Assembly (NCBI RefSeq): GCF_902497555.1
Contig: NZ_CABVGP010000001.1
Location: forward strand, 1-64,000
DNA from: Amycolatopsis camponoti
Lineage (GTDB): Bacteria > Actinomycetota > Actinomycetes > Mycobacteriales > Pseudonocardiaceae
Length of the DNA stretch: 64,000 bases
Direction of reading: 5' to 3'
Part shown: positions 16,384-26,400 of the stretch, in pieces
Position numbering within the stretch: position 1 is the stretch's first letter
How the letters are laid out: every line of letters begins with the position of its first letter
Translations under genes and position numbers: made by a program
The notes under the pieces: model-generated
What the model saw: only the letters and a program-made list of their open reading frames with translations
Told to the model about the DNA's origin: nothing
Databases searched by the model: none

Positions 16384-17349
16384 ATGGCGATCAAGACGTC
16401 CGGCCTGCACCACGTCACCGCGATCGGGGGCGACCCGCAGCGCAACGCCGACTTCTACCTGCGGACCCTGGGCCTGCGGCTGGTGAAGACCACCGTGAAC
16501 TTCGACGACCCGGGCACCTACCACCTCTACTACGGCGACAGCGCGGGCAAGCCGGGCTCGCTGATGACCTTCTTCCCGTGGCCCGACGCGCCGAGTGGCC
16601 GCCACGGCACCGGGCAGGCGACGACCACGTCGTTCTCGATCCCCGAATCCTCCCTCGGCTGGTGGAAGCAGCACCTCGCCGCGAACAGCGTCGAGACCGG
16701 CGCAGTCCGCAACGCCGACGACGACGAGACGCTCACCTTCCGTGATCCCGACGGCCTGAAGCTGGCTCTCGTCGCGCACCCGCAGGGCGACCCGCGCGAC
16801 CCGTGGGACACCGAGCTGGTCCCGGCCGAGCACGCGATCCGCGGCCTGCACTCGGTGACGCTCTCCGTGACCAAGGAAGACGCCACCGCGGGCATGCTCA
16901 CCGACGGTCTCGGCCTCAGCTTCGCCCACCAGGACAGCAATCGTTTGCGCTTCGCCGCCGGCGAAGGCGGGCCGGGCGCGCTGGTCGACGTCCTCGTGAC
17001 GCCGGACGCGCCGCGCGGGCTGGTCGCCGCGGGCACCGTGCACCACGTCGCCTGGCGCGCGCCGGACGAGGACACCCAGAAGGCCTGGCGCGAAGAGCTC
17101 GTCGACCAGGGCGTGCACGTCACTTCGATCCTGGACCGCCAGTACTTCCGCTCGATCTACTTCCGCGAGCCGGGCGGCACGCTGCTGGAGGTGGCGACCG
17201 ACGAACCGGGCTTCGCGATCGACGAACCGCTGCTGGAGCTGGGCCGCGCGCTCAAGCTGCCGCCGTGGCTGGAGCCGCGCCGCGAAGAGATCCAGCACAT
17301 GCTGCCCAAGCTCAACCTCCCCGCCGAGAACAATCCGGAGCTGTCATGA
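16384..17349 (+). CDS. Ring-cleaving dioxygenase of the MhqO type (VOC fold)
   Basis: 321 residues, two VOC repeats: GLHHVTAIGGDPQRNADFYL at the start and GLHSVTLSVTKEDATAGMLT at mid-length, plus the third conserved segment HHVAWRAPDEDTQ and FREPGGTLLEVATDEPGF. The HHVT/HHVAW/LLEVAT residues fit the two-His-one-Glu metal site. MhqO-like enzymes open hydroquinone/catechol-type rings or detoxify quinones. AGGAGG lies just ahead of the ATG. Overlapping ATGA couples it to the hydrolase gene downstream. Confidence 0.87.
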   Translation: MAIKTSGLHHVTAIGGDPQRNADFYLRTLGLRLVKTTVNFDDPGTYHLYYGDSAGKPGSLMTFFPWPDAPSGRHGTGQATTTSFSIPESSLGWWKQHLAANSVETGAVRNADDDETLTFRDPDGLKLALVAHPQGDPRDPWDTELVPAEHAIRGLHSVTLSVTKEDATAGMLTDGLGLSFAHQDSNRLRFAAGEGGPGALVDVLVTPDAPRGLVAAGTVHHVAWRAPDEDTQKAWREELVDQGVHVTSILDRQYFRSIYFREPGGTLLEVATDEPGFAIDEPLLELGRALKLPPWLEPRREEIQHMLPKLNLPAENNPELS

Positions 17350-17948
17350 CGCTGGAGCACAAGTACGTCGAAGGCTCGCCGGAGGCGCCGGTGCTGCTCC
17401 TGCTGCACGGCACCGGCGGCAGCCCCGACGACCTGCTCGGCCTGGCGCGCGAGCTGAGCCCGGACGCCGCCGTCCTGGCCCCCTTCGGGCCGGTGTCGGA
17501 GCACGGCGCCGCGCGGTGGTTCCGTCGGCTCGCCGAGGGCGTCTTCGACCACGAAGACGTCATCAAGCGCGCGAACCAGCTCGCGGACTTCGTCCTCGAA
17601 GCACGCGAGAAGTACGGGCTGGGCGACCGGCGGCTGGTCGCCGTCGGCTTCTCCAACGGCGCCAACATCGCGGCCGCGGTGACGTTGCTGCGGCCGGAGG
17701 TCGTGCGCGAGGCCGCGTTGTTCGCGGCGATGTCGCCGGTCCCGGAGCCGCCGTCGCACGACCTGTCCGGCTCCCGCGTCTTCCTGGCGAACGGCGAACA
17801 CGACCCGATGGCGCCCCTGGCGTCCACGGAGGAGCTGATCGGGCTGCTGCGCGAGCGCGGGGCCGACGTCGTCACGCAGCGCCACCGCGGCGGGCACCAG
17901 ATCACGCCCGACGGCGTCCGCGCGGCCGTCAAGTGGTTCACGCCCTGA
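17346..17948 (+). CDS. Alpha/beta hydrolase of the MhqD type
   Basis: 200 residues of the phospholipase/carboxylesterase group: VLLLLHGTGGSPDDLL (oxyanion region), nucleophile elbow VAVGFSNGANIA, Asp in ANGEHDPMAPL and His in HRGGHQIT complete the triad. It overlaps the dioxygenase stop by ATGA and is therefore co-translated. MhqD-type enzymes accompany MhqO in quinone-stress operons; the exact ester or thioester cleaved is unknown. Confidence 0.87.
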   Translation: MTLEHKYVEGSPEAPVLLLLHGTGGSPDDLLGLARELSPDAAVLAPFGPVSEHGAARWFRRLAEGVFDHEDVIKRANQLADFVLEAREKYGLGDRRLVAVGFSNGANIAAAVTLLRPEVVREAALFAAMSPVPEPPSHDLSGSRVFLANGEHDPMAPLASTEELIGLLRERGADVVTQRHRGGHQITPDGVRAAVKWFTP

Positions 17949-17952
17949 CGTT

Positions 17953-17969
17953 TGTACGGAGCGTATATC
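17953..17969 (+). promoter_or_regulatory. Second TGTACGGA...TATATC site, ahead of dipeptidase
   Basis: TGTACGGAGCGTATATC contains the small dyad TACG-gag-CGTA and matches the element at 16323. TATATC may double as a -10 box. It lies ~22 bases before the dipeptidase ATG, which has no good Shine-Dalgarno. Confidence 0.45.
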
Positions 17970-17990
17970 GGTGCGCCCTACGATCGGGCG

Positions 17991-19130
17991 ATGACTAACG
18001 AGGCACTACAGCGTGCTACGAAACTGCTGGACGCCGCCATCCTCGCCGACGGGCACAACGACCTGCCGTGGGAGCTGCGGGAGCACGGCGGCCCGAACCC
18101 GGTCGAGGCGGCCGCGTCGCTCGACCTGACCGTCCGGCAGCCGGCTCTGCACACCGACTTCCCGAAGCTCGCCGACGGGAAGCTCGGGATGCAGTTCTGG
18201 TCGGTGTACGTGCCCTGCGAGTTCGAAGGCCACAGCGCCGTGACGGCGGTCCTCGAGCAGATCGAGGTCGTCCACCAGCTGGCCGAGCGCTACCCCGATC
18301 GCCTGCGGCTGGTCGACACCGCCGACGAGGCCGAGGCCGCGTTCGCCGACGGCCGGATCGCGTCGCTGCTGGGGGCCGAGGGCGGGCACAGCATCGCCGA
18401 ATCGCTGGGCGTGCTGCGGATCCTGCGCCGCCTCGGCGTCCGCTACATGACGCTGACGCACAACTTCAACACCACCTGGGCCGACTCGGGCACCGACGAG
18501 CCGGCCCACGGCGGCCTCACCGAGTTCGGCCGCGACGTCGTGCGCGAGATGAACAAGATCGGCATGATGGTCGACCTCTCGCACGTCGCGCCGACGACCA
18601 TGCGCGCGGCGATCGAGGTCAGCTCGGCGCCGGTGATCTTCAGCCACTCCTCCTGCCTCGCGGTGAACGACCACCCGCGCAACATCCCCGACGACGTCCT
18701 CGCGTTGCTGCCCGGCAACGGCGGCGTCGCGATGACCACGTTCGTGCCGGCGTTCATCTCGCCGAAGGTCAGCGCGTGGGACCAGGAGCTGAAGGCCGCG
18801 ATGGAGACCGCGGGCAAGGAGTACCGGAACCTGGCCCAGCGCGGGGAGTTCGTGAAGGAGTGGGACGGCCCGGTCAAGCCGAAGGCCACCGTCGACGACG
18901 TCGTCGCGCACGTCGAGCACGCCCGCGAGGTCGCCGGGATCGACCACATCGGCCTCGGCGGCGACTACGACGGCGTCGGCACGCTGCCGGAGGGGCTGGA
19001 GGACACGTCCAAGTACCCGGTGTTGTTCGCGGCGCTGCTCGAGCGCGGGTGGAGTGACGAAGACTGCGTGAAGCTGGCCGGGAAGAACACGCTCCGCGTG
19101 CTGCGGGAGGTCGACGGCTTCGCCCGTTAG
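17991..19130 (+). CDS. Membrane-dipeptidase family (M19) zinc dipeptidase
   Basis: 379 residues. Renal-dipeptidase-type motifs are in order: DGHNDLPW (HxD metal ligands), LLGAEGGHSI, MTLTHNFNTTWADS, GMMVDLSHV, VIFSHSSCLAVNDHPRN and IGLGGDYDG. Soluble, no signal sequence, so presumably cytosolic. ATG 17991 is used; there is no clear Shine-Dalgarno. Family members cleave dipeptides, including D-residue and dehydro-dipeptides. A promoter motif shared with the mhqO-like gene hints at common control. Confidence 0.92.
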   Translation: MTNEALQRATKLLDAAILADGHNDLPWELREHGGPNPVEAAASLDLTVRQPALHTDFPKLADGKLGMQFWSVYVPCEFEGHSAVTAVLEQIEVVHQLAERYPDRLRLVDTADEAEAAFADGRIASLLGAEGGHSIAESLGVLRILRRLGVRYMTLTHNFNTTWADSGTDEPAHGGLTEFGRDVVREMNKIGMMVDLSHVAPTTMRAAIEVSSAPVIFSHSSCLAVNDHPRNIPDDVLALLPGNGGVAMTTFVPAFISPKVSAWDQELKAAMETAGKEYRNLAQRGEFVKEWDGPVKPKATVDDVVAHVEHAREVAGIDHIGLGGDYDGVGTLPEGLEDTSKYPVLFAALLERGWSDEDCVKLAGKNTLRVLREVDGFAR

Positions 19131-19176
19131 GGGGTTTGACACAGCGCTCCCCGCGCGCCGGACGGACACTGGTCAC

Positions 19177-19635
19177 ATGACGCACGCGCGCGGGGGCGCG
19201 GCCGACCGCCCCACCGGCCCGACCCACCACGACCTGCCCGGAAACGGCCGCCATGACCTGCCCGGCGACGAGGTGCCCGAGGGTGCCCTCGAGCCCGCCG
19301 AGCTGCGCGCCGGCGACGTCCGGCCCGGCGCCGAGGAGGTCACGCCGGTGCGCCCGGCGCCGGCCAGGACCAGCGCGGCCACCAAGAAACGCTCCCGGCC
19401 GACGCGGATCAGCGGCACCTGGGTCGCGGTCATCGCCGGGCTGGTGGTGCTGGTGGTGCTGCTGGTCTTCATCCTGCAGAACCTCGACCCGGCGACGGTG
19501 CACTTCTTCGGCGCCGAGGGCAGCCTGCCACTGGCGATCGCCATGCTGTTCTCGGCCATCGGCGGCGCGGTGCTGGTCGCGCTGATCGGCGGGGCCCGGA
19601 TCCTGCAGCTGCGGAAGCAGGCACGCCGCCGCTGA
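19177..19635 (+). CDS. LapA/DUF1049-domain membrane protein
   Basis: 152 residues. A long hydrophilic, Pro/Gly/His-rich N-terminus (~75 residues) precedes a LapA-type hairpin of two membrane helices: TWVAVIAGLVVLVVLLVFIL followed by QNLDPATVHFFGAEGSLPLA and a second helix ending in RILQLRKQARRR. The Q-N-hydrophobic junction is the typical LapA signature. Role unknown; in other bacteria LapA aids envelope assembly. Confidence 0.85.
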   Translation: MTHARGGAADRPTGPTHHDLPGNGRHDLPGDEVPEGALEPAELRAGDVRPGAEEVTPVRPAPARTSAATKKRSRPTRISGTWVAVIAGLVVLVVLLVFILQNLDPATVHFFGAEGSLPLAIAMLFSAIGGAVLVALIGGARILQLRKQARRR

Positions 19636-19638
19636 GCT

Positions 19639-20460
19639 CTAGACGATGATCGACGTCATCGTCAGCACCTGGGCGCAAACGTTTTCGTCGCCGGTCGTGC
19701 GGACGCGGCCGACGTCGGCGGCGCTGCGGGTGCAGAGCCGCCAGAACGTGTCCAGGTCCGTAGTCACGGTGGCCAAGGGCGTGCGTGACGGCGGCGCGCC
19801 GCGGTCCAGGACCCAGCCGTCGCGCTCGCGGCGGGCGTGCCACTTGCCGGCGCCGGTGACCGTGTAGCCCACCTGCTTGCCGACCCGCGCCTCGACGGCG
19901 CGCAGGGTGTGCGGCAGCGCGCGGACGAACGTGTCGGCGATCGGCTCGGCGTACTCGGCCTCCAGCGGCGTGTGTTCCAGCGCTTCGCGGATCTGCACGT
20001 GGTGGACCCAGAACTCCGAATAGTCACGGGCCGCGTCGAGCCAGCGCGGCGCCGGCCCGTCGCCCGCCCAGCTCACGGGCTCGCCGTCGGCGTCGAGGTC
20101 CAGCTTCGCCCAGTGTTCGGTCGTCTGGCCCATGAGCTCGTACATCATCGTGAGCAGCACGTCCGTCGAGAGACGGCGGCACGCGACGACCCACTCCTCG
20201 TTGATCCGGTCGATGAAGCGGGCGAAGGACTCACCCGGGCGGGGGGCTTCGGCGGTGTGCCCGTCACGGCTTCGCGACAGCCGGCCGGCCTTGTCACCCA
20301 GCAGATGGGCGGCGATGTCCTTGACCGTCCAGCCGGCGCACATGGTCGGCCGCTCCCAGTCTTCCTCGGTCAGCGCGCCGAGCAGCGTCATCAGCGACTG
20401 TTCTTCCTTGGAGAAGTACGGGAGGACGTCGATCGGCGGGCCCCAGCGCGTCGGACTCAT
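19639..20460 (-). CDS. Maleylpyruvate-isomerase-type mycothiol-dependent enzyme
   Basis: 273 residues of the DinB-like/TIGR03083-type family: N-terminal four-helix bundle with WTVKDIAAHLLGDKAGRL (metal-ligand His), and WVHHVQIREAL further on, then a C-terminal small sterol-carrier-like domain (LATVTTDLDTFWRLCTR). Such proteins use mycothiol, the actinobacterial thiol. The substrate of this paralogue is unknown. It converges on the LapA-like gene with a 3-base gap. Confidence 0.87.
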   Translation of the reverse strand: MSPTRWGPPIDVLPYFSKEEQSLMTLLGALTEEDWERPTMCAGWTVKDIAAHLLGDKAGRLSRSRDGHTAEAPRPGESFARFIDRINEEWVVACRRLSTDVLLTMMYELMGQTTEHWAKLDLDADGEPVSWAGDGPAPRWLDAARDYSEFWVHHVQIREALEHTPLEAEYAEPIADTFVRALPHTLRAVEARVGKQVGYTVTGAGKWHARRERDGWVLDRGAPPSRTPLATVTTDLDTFWRLCTRSAADVGRVRTTGDENVCAQVLTMTSIIV

Positions 20461-20542
20461 GGGCTACATGATGCCGGTCGTCACACCACCGTTCGGCCTA
20501 CCCGCAGGTAGCATCAGCGCGGAAGCAGAGGGGAGCCCACCG

Positions 20543-21334
20543 GTGAACGCAGAGCGACCGAACGGCCGGGGCACCGGCGACGAGGTGGCCGACCTGGCGC
20601 GGCGCGCCGGGCAGCTGGCGGGCTGGGCCGCGCGCACCGGGTTCGCGCTGGGGCGCAAGCTCCCCGGCGTCGAGACCGCCGAACGCGGGGTGCGGCAGGT
20701 CGAGCGCCAGCTGCTGGGCGAGCTGCGCCGCCGCCTCGACGAGGTCGACGACCCGTACCACGCGGCGCTGACGGCGGCGTCCGCGATGAACCGCCCGGCG
20801 GTGCCCGGGAAGGTCGAAGCCAGCGTCACGCTCGTGCCCGCGCGCGACAACCACGCCGAGCCGCTGCGCGCCGCGATGGCCGAGCTGCTCAACCACTCCA
20901 TCGGCTTCGGCCGCGAGCGGGCCCGCGAGTACTTCTACGCGATCATCCTGCGCCAGCTCACGCCGGACGAGGCCCGCATCCTCTCCGCGCTGTCGGACGG
21001 CTCGCCGTTCCCCGCGATCGACGTCGTCGAGCGCACCGGCCTCGGCGGCAGCGGGCGCGTCGCGCTGCGCAACGCGTCGACGGTCGGCAAGGCGGCCGGG
21101 GTGTCGCTGCCCGACCAGGTGCCCGGGTACGTCACGCGGCTGATCGGGCTGGGCCTGGTCGACCTCGACGAAGAGGTGCCGTCGCTGGAGACGCAGTACG
21201 AGATCCTGCTGACCGACGAGACCGTGCGCGACGCGGAGAAGCACGTCAAACGCGCGAAGTACGTCCGGCGGACGATCCACGTTTCGCGCCTGGGGGCGCA
21301 GTTCTGGCAAGCCTGCGACCCGAGCTTCGGCTGA
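20543..21334 (+). CDS. Abi-alpha (DUF4393) family protein
   Basis: 263 residues. Layout fits the Abi-alpha/DUF4393 group: an N-terminal helical segment (AGWAARTGFALGRKLPGVET) and a C-terminal half with LNHSIGFGRERAREYFYAII, LRQLTPDEARILSALSDGSP and VTRLIGLGLVD, ending in winged-helix-like strands. GTG 20543 follows GGGAG by eight bases. The family name derives from abortive-infection contexts; no experimental function is implied here. It is five bases upstream of a DUF445 membrane protein gene and probably co-transcribed. Confidence 0.72.
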   Translation: MNAERPNGRGTGDEVADLARRAGQLAGWAARTGFALGRKLPGVETAERGVRQVERQLLGELRRRLDEVDDPYHAALTAASAMNRPAVPGKVEASVTLVPARDNHAEPLRAAMAELLNHSIGFGRERAREYFYAIILRQLTPDEARILSALSDGSPFPAIDVVERTGLGGSGRVALRNASTVGKAAGVSLPDQVPGYVTRLIGLGLVDLDEEVPSLETQYEILLTDETVRDAEKHVKRAKYVRRTIHVSRLGAQFWQACDPSFG

Positions 21335-21338
21335 CCGC

Positions 21339-22574
21339 ATGGGGTCGTTCCTCGCCGGCATCGTCGCCGACTTCGCGCAGCACTGGCCCCTCTACGTCTC
21401 GATCCCGGTCGTCGCCGCGCTGATCGGCTACGGCACCAAGCTCGTCGCGATCCGGATGATGTTCCAGCCGGTGGAGTTCATCGGCGTCAAGCCGTTCCTC
21501 GGCTGGCAGGGCATCGTGCCCAAGCGCGCCGCGCGGATGGCGAGCATCGCCTGCGACACGATGACCGAGCAGCTGATCGAGCCGGCCGAGGTCGTGGCGC
21601 GGCTGGACGCGTCCCGGATCGCCCAGGAGATCGAGAAACCGCTGCTCGCGGGCGTCGAAGACATCGTGCGCGAGGTGGCGGGGCACTACCAGCCGGGGCT
21701 GTGGGAGTCGCTGCCGGTACGGGTCCAGCGGCTGGTGATCGAACGCGTCCAGCACGAGTCGCCGCGGATGGTCGCGGCCGTGCTCGACCTGATCAAGTCC
21801 GATGTGGACAGTGTGTTCGACCTCAAGGGCATGGTCGTCACCAGCCTGGTCAAGGACAAGCGGCTGCTGAACCGGATCTTCCAGGAGGCGGGCGCGAAGG
21901 AGTTCAAGTTCATCGCCCGCTCGGGCCTGGTCTTCGGCGGCGCGATCGGCGTGATCCAGATGGTGGCCTGGATCCTGTTCAAGTTCCCGCTGATCATGCC
22001 GTTGTTCGGCCTGTTCACCGGCTGGTTCACCGACTGGCTGGCGCTGCGGATGATCTTCTACCCGATCGAGCCGAAGCGCTATTTCGGCGTGGAGTGGCAG
22101 GGCCTGTTCCTGAAGCGGCGCGCGGAGGTCGCGGAGGCGTACGGAGCGCTGATCGCCCAGGAGATCATCACCCCGCACAACGTGATCGAGGCAATCCTGC
22201 ACGGCCCGCTGTCCGACCGGGTACTGGCGCTGATCCAGCGTCAGCTCGACCGGGAGCTGGGGAGCGTCGCGAGGCCCCTGCTGGTGTTCGCGGTCGGCAG
22301 CCGCAAGTACCAGGACGTGAAGCTGGCGATCGCGGAGCAGATCATGTCCCGCCTCCCGGAGACGATGCGCTACATCGAGGACTACGCGACCGACGCGATG
22401 GACATCAGGAACGTGCTGGTGTCGAAGATGAAGGAGCTGTCCCCGCACGAGTTCGAGCGGTTGCTGCGGCCGGCCTTCGAACAGGACGAGTGGATTTTGA
22501 TCGCCACCGGGGCGGTACTGGGCTTCGCCGTCGGTGAAGGTCAGGTGCTCTTGCTGGAGCACCTGGCCGCATAG
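21339..22574 (+). CDS. DUF445-family membrane protein
   Basis: 411 residues with the two DUF445 membrane-facing repeats: IPVVAALIGYGTKLVAIRMM near the N-terminus and GLFTGWFTDWLALRMIFYPI near residue 225, each followed by a 'P+R' loop (GWQGIVPKRAARMA / EWQGLFLKRRAEVA). Three or four predicted membrane helices, the last at the very C-terminus (ILIATGAVLGFAVGEGQVLL). The family is thought to be an envelope or organelle-associated membrane protein with no known activity. Confidence 0.85.
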   Translation: MGSFLAGIVADFAQHWPLYVSIPVVAALIGYGTKLVAIRMMFQPVEFIGVKPFLGWQGIVPKRAARMASIACDTMTEQLIEPAEVVARLDASRIAQEIEKPLLAGVEDIVREVAGHYQPGLWESLPVRVQRLVIERVQHESPRMVAAVLDLIKSDVDSVFDLKGMVVTSLVKDKRLLNRIFQEAGAKEFKFIARSGLVFGGAIGVIQMVAWILFKFPLIMPLFGLFTGWFTDWLALRMIFYPIEPKRYFGVEWQGLFLKRRAEVAEAYGALIAQEIITPHNVIEAILHGPLSDRVLALIQRQLDRELGSVARPLLVFAVGSRKYQDVKLAIAEQIMSRLPETMRYIEDYATDAMDIRNVLVSKMKELSPHEFERLLRPAFEQDEWILIATGAVLGFAVGEGQVLLLEHLAA

Positions 22575-22634
22575 GGCCGCGGTCGACCTCACTTGAGGGG
22601 GTTTCGGCCCGCTGTCGCTGCCAGCCTCGCGGGC

Positions 22635-23429
22635 ATGTCTTGCATGACCCGCCGCTTGGAGCAGTCGATTGCCGCTCGCTGGCGTACTCGGACGGCCGGT
22701 GACGGTGGACGAGCGCGCAACTGGCAGACCCGCCTCGGCTACTACGAAGCTCTCGACGCCGCGCTGGAGCGGAACGGCTCGCCCGACATCGACGTCAACG
22801 ACATCGTGCGGGCGCACCGGAACGGAAAGTTGTCGACCGCGTACGCCATCGTGACCAACGGTGGCCTGGCGCGGTTCTACCGCACCGAGCAGATACCCCC
22901 CGACCGGCGGCGGATCGCCGACTTCGTTCCCGAGTCACCGATCCACCAGTTGCTCGCCGAAACGAAGGTCTGGAGCTTCTGGCCGGGCCGCGAAGCGTGG
23001 CTGCGGGAACTGGACGAGCGGTTTCCGACAGCGCCGTTCCGGACCGCGGCGCAACGGCTCGCGCAGGTGCTCGCCGGGTGGCGGGAGCGGCATCCCCTGC
23101 TTGCCGCGACCCAGGGCGGGCTCCCGCCGCTCTGCGCGATCGAAGACCTGGTGATCCTCGGCCGCGGCGCCCTGTCCGCCGCTCGGGCGGTGGAACTCCT
23201 GCTCGGGGCCGGCCCAGCGGGTGAGCTCGAGTTCCCCCAGGAACTCGGGTGCGGACAGGTGCCGGTCCTGAATCACTCCGCGATCGACGACATCGCGACC
23301 CGGCTCGACACCGCCATCGGCCTGCTCGGTGCGGGTGACGGGACTCGGTTCGCGATGGGGCTGCTCACCTCGGCCCGTCGCGACTTGGCGGCCCTGCGCC
23401 GGGGCGGGACGCGGTCGCACCCCGGCTGA
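22635..23429 (+). CDS. Unknown protein convergent on the CHAT gene
   Basis: 264 residues, soluble and helical, Trp- and Arg-rich. A segment RLGYYEALDAALERNG, then VNDIVRAHRNGKLSTAYAIV, looks helix-turn-helix-like; the C-terminus is alpha-helical (LDTAIGLLGAGDGTRFAMGL). No catalytic motif. ATG 22635 is chosen; ATG 22644 is also possible, and neither has a strong Shine-Dalgarno. It converges with seven bases on the CHAT gene and may be a regulator or accessory factor of that system (inference). Family not recognised. Confidence 0.65.
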   Translation: MSCMTRRLEQSIAARWRTRTAGDGGRARNWQTRLGYYEALDAALERNGSPDIDVNDIVRAHRNGKLSTAYAIVTNGGLARFYRTEQIPPDRRRIADFVPESPIHQLLAETKVWSFWPGREAWLRELDERFPTAPFRTAAQRLAQVLAGWRERHPLLAATQGGLPPLCAIEDLVILGRGALSAARAVELLLGAGPAGELEFPQELGCGQVPVLNHSAIDDIATRLDTAIGLLGAGDGTRFAMGLLTSARRDLAALRRGGTRSHPG

Positions 23430-23436
23430 GCCGGAT

Positions 23437-26400
23437 TCACCTTCCGTGGCAGGCGAACGCCGCCCAGACGGTGACCTCGGTCAGGTCGCACTCCTCGAGG
23501 TCGCCGAGCATCGCCTCCGGCATTTCCGGGAGCTCGGCCCGGCCGGCGTCGAGCATCCAGAGCTGTGCCGAACGCAGCGCGTGGGCGGGATCTTGCGCTT
23601 CGCGGGCGAGGAAGTGGTGGAAGGCGAACATCGCGGCGGCGGTGGCCTGGTCGTCGACGGGCCACCGGGACCCGACCACGGTCACCGCACCCGCCGCGAC
23701 GAACGCCGTGGCCAAGGTCAGCGCTTCGTCGTAGTCCTGTTCGGTCAGGTCGCTGAGGCAGGTCGACAGGACGACGAGCGGACCCGGGGTGTCGGCGGCG
23801 CGGCCCGCCGCGTGCTCGAGCACGGCCTTGATGGTCAGCTGCCGGGTGAGCTCGAGGTACGACGCCTCGACCGCGCCCGCGTTGCGCGCGTGGCACGCCA
23901 GGTGCAGCATCGACGCGCCGAGGGAACGGTCACCCGGCAGGTTCGCGAGCACCTCTTCCGGCGTTCCGATCCCGGTGGCCGGTGCATCGCCGCCTTCGGG
24001 CGGGGTGAAAGCGGACAGATCACCGAAGATCTTGGCGTCGGGGTAGAAGGCGTCGCGCAGGGAGATCACTTCGTCGGCCGCGAACGTCAGGTCGCCGAGG
24101 GGCTCGGTCACCAGGACCGGTTCCAGGTGGAGGGGCAGCGCGGCCCGGGACGCCGTGTCCAAGAACTGGCGCGCCGACGCGGCGCTCGAGAGCACGAACT
24201 CCTCGATGGCGGGCCGGCCGTCGAGGAGGCGGGCCGCGGGCCACGGCACGACGCCGAGGACACCGCTCGGCACCAGCACGACCCGCGCCGGGCGCCGCTG
24301 CGTGCAGAGTGCGGCCCGCAGCGGTTCGAAGACCGCCTCGCCGGCCCAAGTGCACACGTCGGCGATGGCCGCGGCCCTGGCGTCCTTGTCCTTCGCGCCG
24401 ACGACGCGGGAGAAGCGTTCAGGCGGACCACCGGGCTGGATTCGCAGGGCCGGCGCGGGCACCGCGGTGGGTACGCCGTCCTGGTCGACGACCAGCAGGC
24501 AGCCGTCGCGGTCGCCGGCTCCGGGCAGGAGGTACACGAGAGCGTCCGCGCCCACGGCGGTGAGCGCGTCGGCGATTTCGGCGGGCGCGGGCGGCGTGAA
24601 GAGCCGGCCGCCTTCGGTTGTGCCGCGCAGCACGGCCAGCACCTTGTGCCGCAGATCGGTGGCGGCTCGCGCGTGGTCGGGCTCGCCCGCGCCGGCCGGG
24701 TCGCCCGTCGCCGCCCACGGCGCGGGTTCGTCCCGCCGCGCCGCGGAGTCGGCTTCCCACGCCGCGGCCAGGTCGGACCGGCCGATCCGGCGCAGCAGGC
24801 CGGAGACGGCGAGCGCGGAGGTGGCAGCGTGCAGGGCCAGTCCCCGGCCCAGTTCGACGGCTTGCACGGCGCCCGCGATCTCGCCGTCGTCGAGGCACCA
24901 GGCCGCCAGGGCGGCGGCTTCGGCCGTGGCTCCCCGGGCGGTCACGACGGCGTGCCCGACACCGGTCTGCAGCAGCACCGTGCCGGCGTGCACCGCGAGC
25001 GCTTCGAACGCCGTGCGCCGGGCCGGTTCGAGGTCGCCGCGCTTGCGGTAGGCGTGGGCGAGCTCCCGGAGGACGTCGGCCATCGCCACGCCCGCCCGGT
25101 GCCGCTCGAGGGTCTGCCGGGCGCCCTCGAGGTGGTCGACCGCGCGGTCCGCGGCGACCTCCGGGTCGACTCCCGCGTCGTGGGCGGCGAGGTACGCCTT
25201 CGCCAGCAGCGCCTGCTGTCCCGCCTGCTGGACGGAGGCGGCCGCGGCGGCCGCGACCTGCTGTTCCATCCGGTTGATGCCGTTCACCATCGCCGCGGCG
25301 TCGGCGGTCATCAGGCCGTCGAGGACCTCGACCGTGTCCGACATGGTCGCGATCACGCCTTCGGGGATGCCGGGGAACCTGCCGCCGGTCAAGAGGCCGC
25401 GCAGACCGCCCAGCCCGGCCCGGATGTCGCCTCCGTCCGACGTCGCCAGCCGCAGCTTCGCGAGGGTCAGCACGAGCTCGGCGTTCGGGCGCATGACGTG
25501 CTGGGCGGGAAGCCGGTCCAGGCTGTCCCCCAGGGTGGCCGCGGCGGCACGCACGCTGCCGTCGTCCTTCGCTCCCAAGGCCTGGATGACGCGGCTGACC
25601 GCGGCGAGGCACGACAGAAAAGCGGCCGAGCCGTCGTCGTCGTCGGCCGCGACCGCGCTGGTCGCGCGATCCAGCAGGTGCCGCGCGGCTTCGGCGTCCT
25701 CGACCAGGCCCTCCCGCAGATGACGGTCGGACAGCAGCGCGGCCAGCTGCCCCACGGCCGCCGGCCGGAGATCGTGGCCGGCGGGCAGCACTTCGAGCGC
25801 TTCGACGAGGTCCTCGAACGCCTGCTCGGGATGGTCCTCGCCGTCGGCGTGGCCGCGTAGCAACCCGACCATCGAGCGGAGGAACAGCTCGGGCCCCGCG
25901 ACGGTGGATCCGCTGTCGCGAGCTTGGGCCAGCACCTGCGCGGCGACCTGCTCGGCCCGCGCCAGGCTGTCCTCGGTGGCGTCGGCCGCGGCTGACGCGA
26001 CGAGCGCTCCCGCCAGGGTTCGCACCGTTTCGCCGTAGAACGGGTGGTCTTCGGGCATGCCGGCCGCGGCCTGCTCCATCAGCTGCGTGACGCGCGCCAG
26101 CCCCTCGGGGCCGTGCTGGTCACTGCGTTTGACGAGCGCCTGCGCGAGGTCACGCCGGAGTATCGGGGTGAGGAGGTGGTCTTCGCTCAGGCCGGTGAGG
26201 GCTTCTTCGAGCTCGGCGATCCGGCCGGGTGCGGGCGTCGGCCGCAGCCACGCCTCCGTGGCCCGGAGCAGATCGAGCCCGGGCATGGCCGGGGTGGCCT
26301 GACCGACGGCCTGGGCCAGCACCTCCGCCGCGTCGGGCTCGTCCGCTCCGGAGCCGAGCAGGGGCGCGAGGGTGCGGAAGACTTCGAGGCTGGCTCGCAG

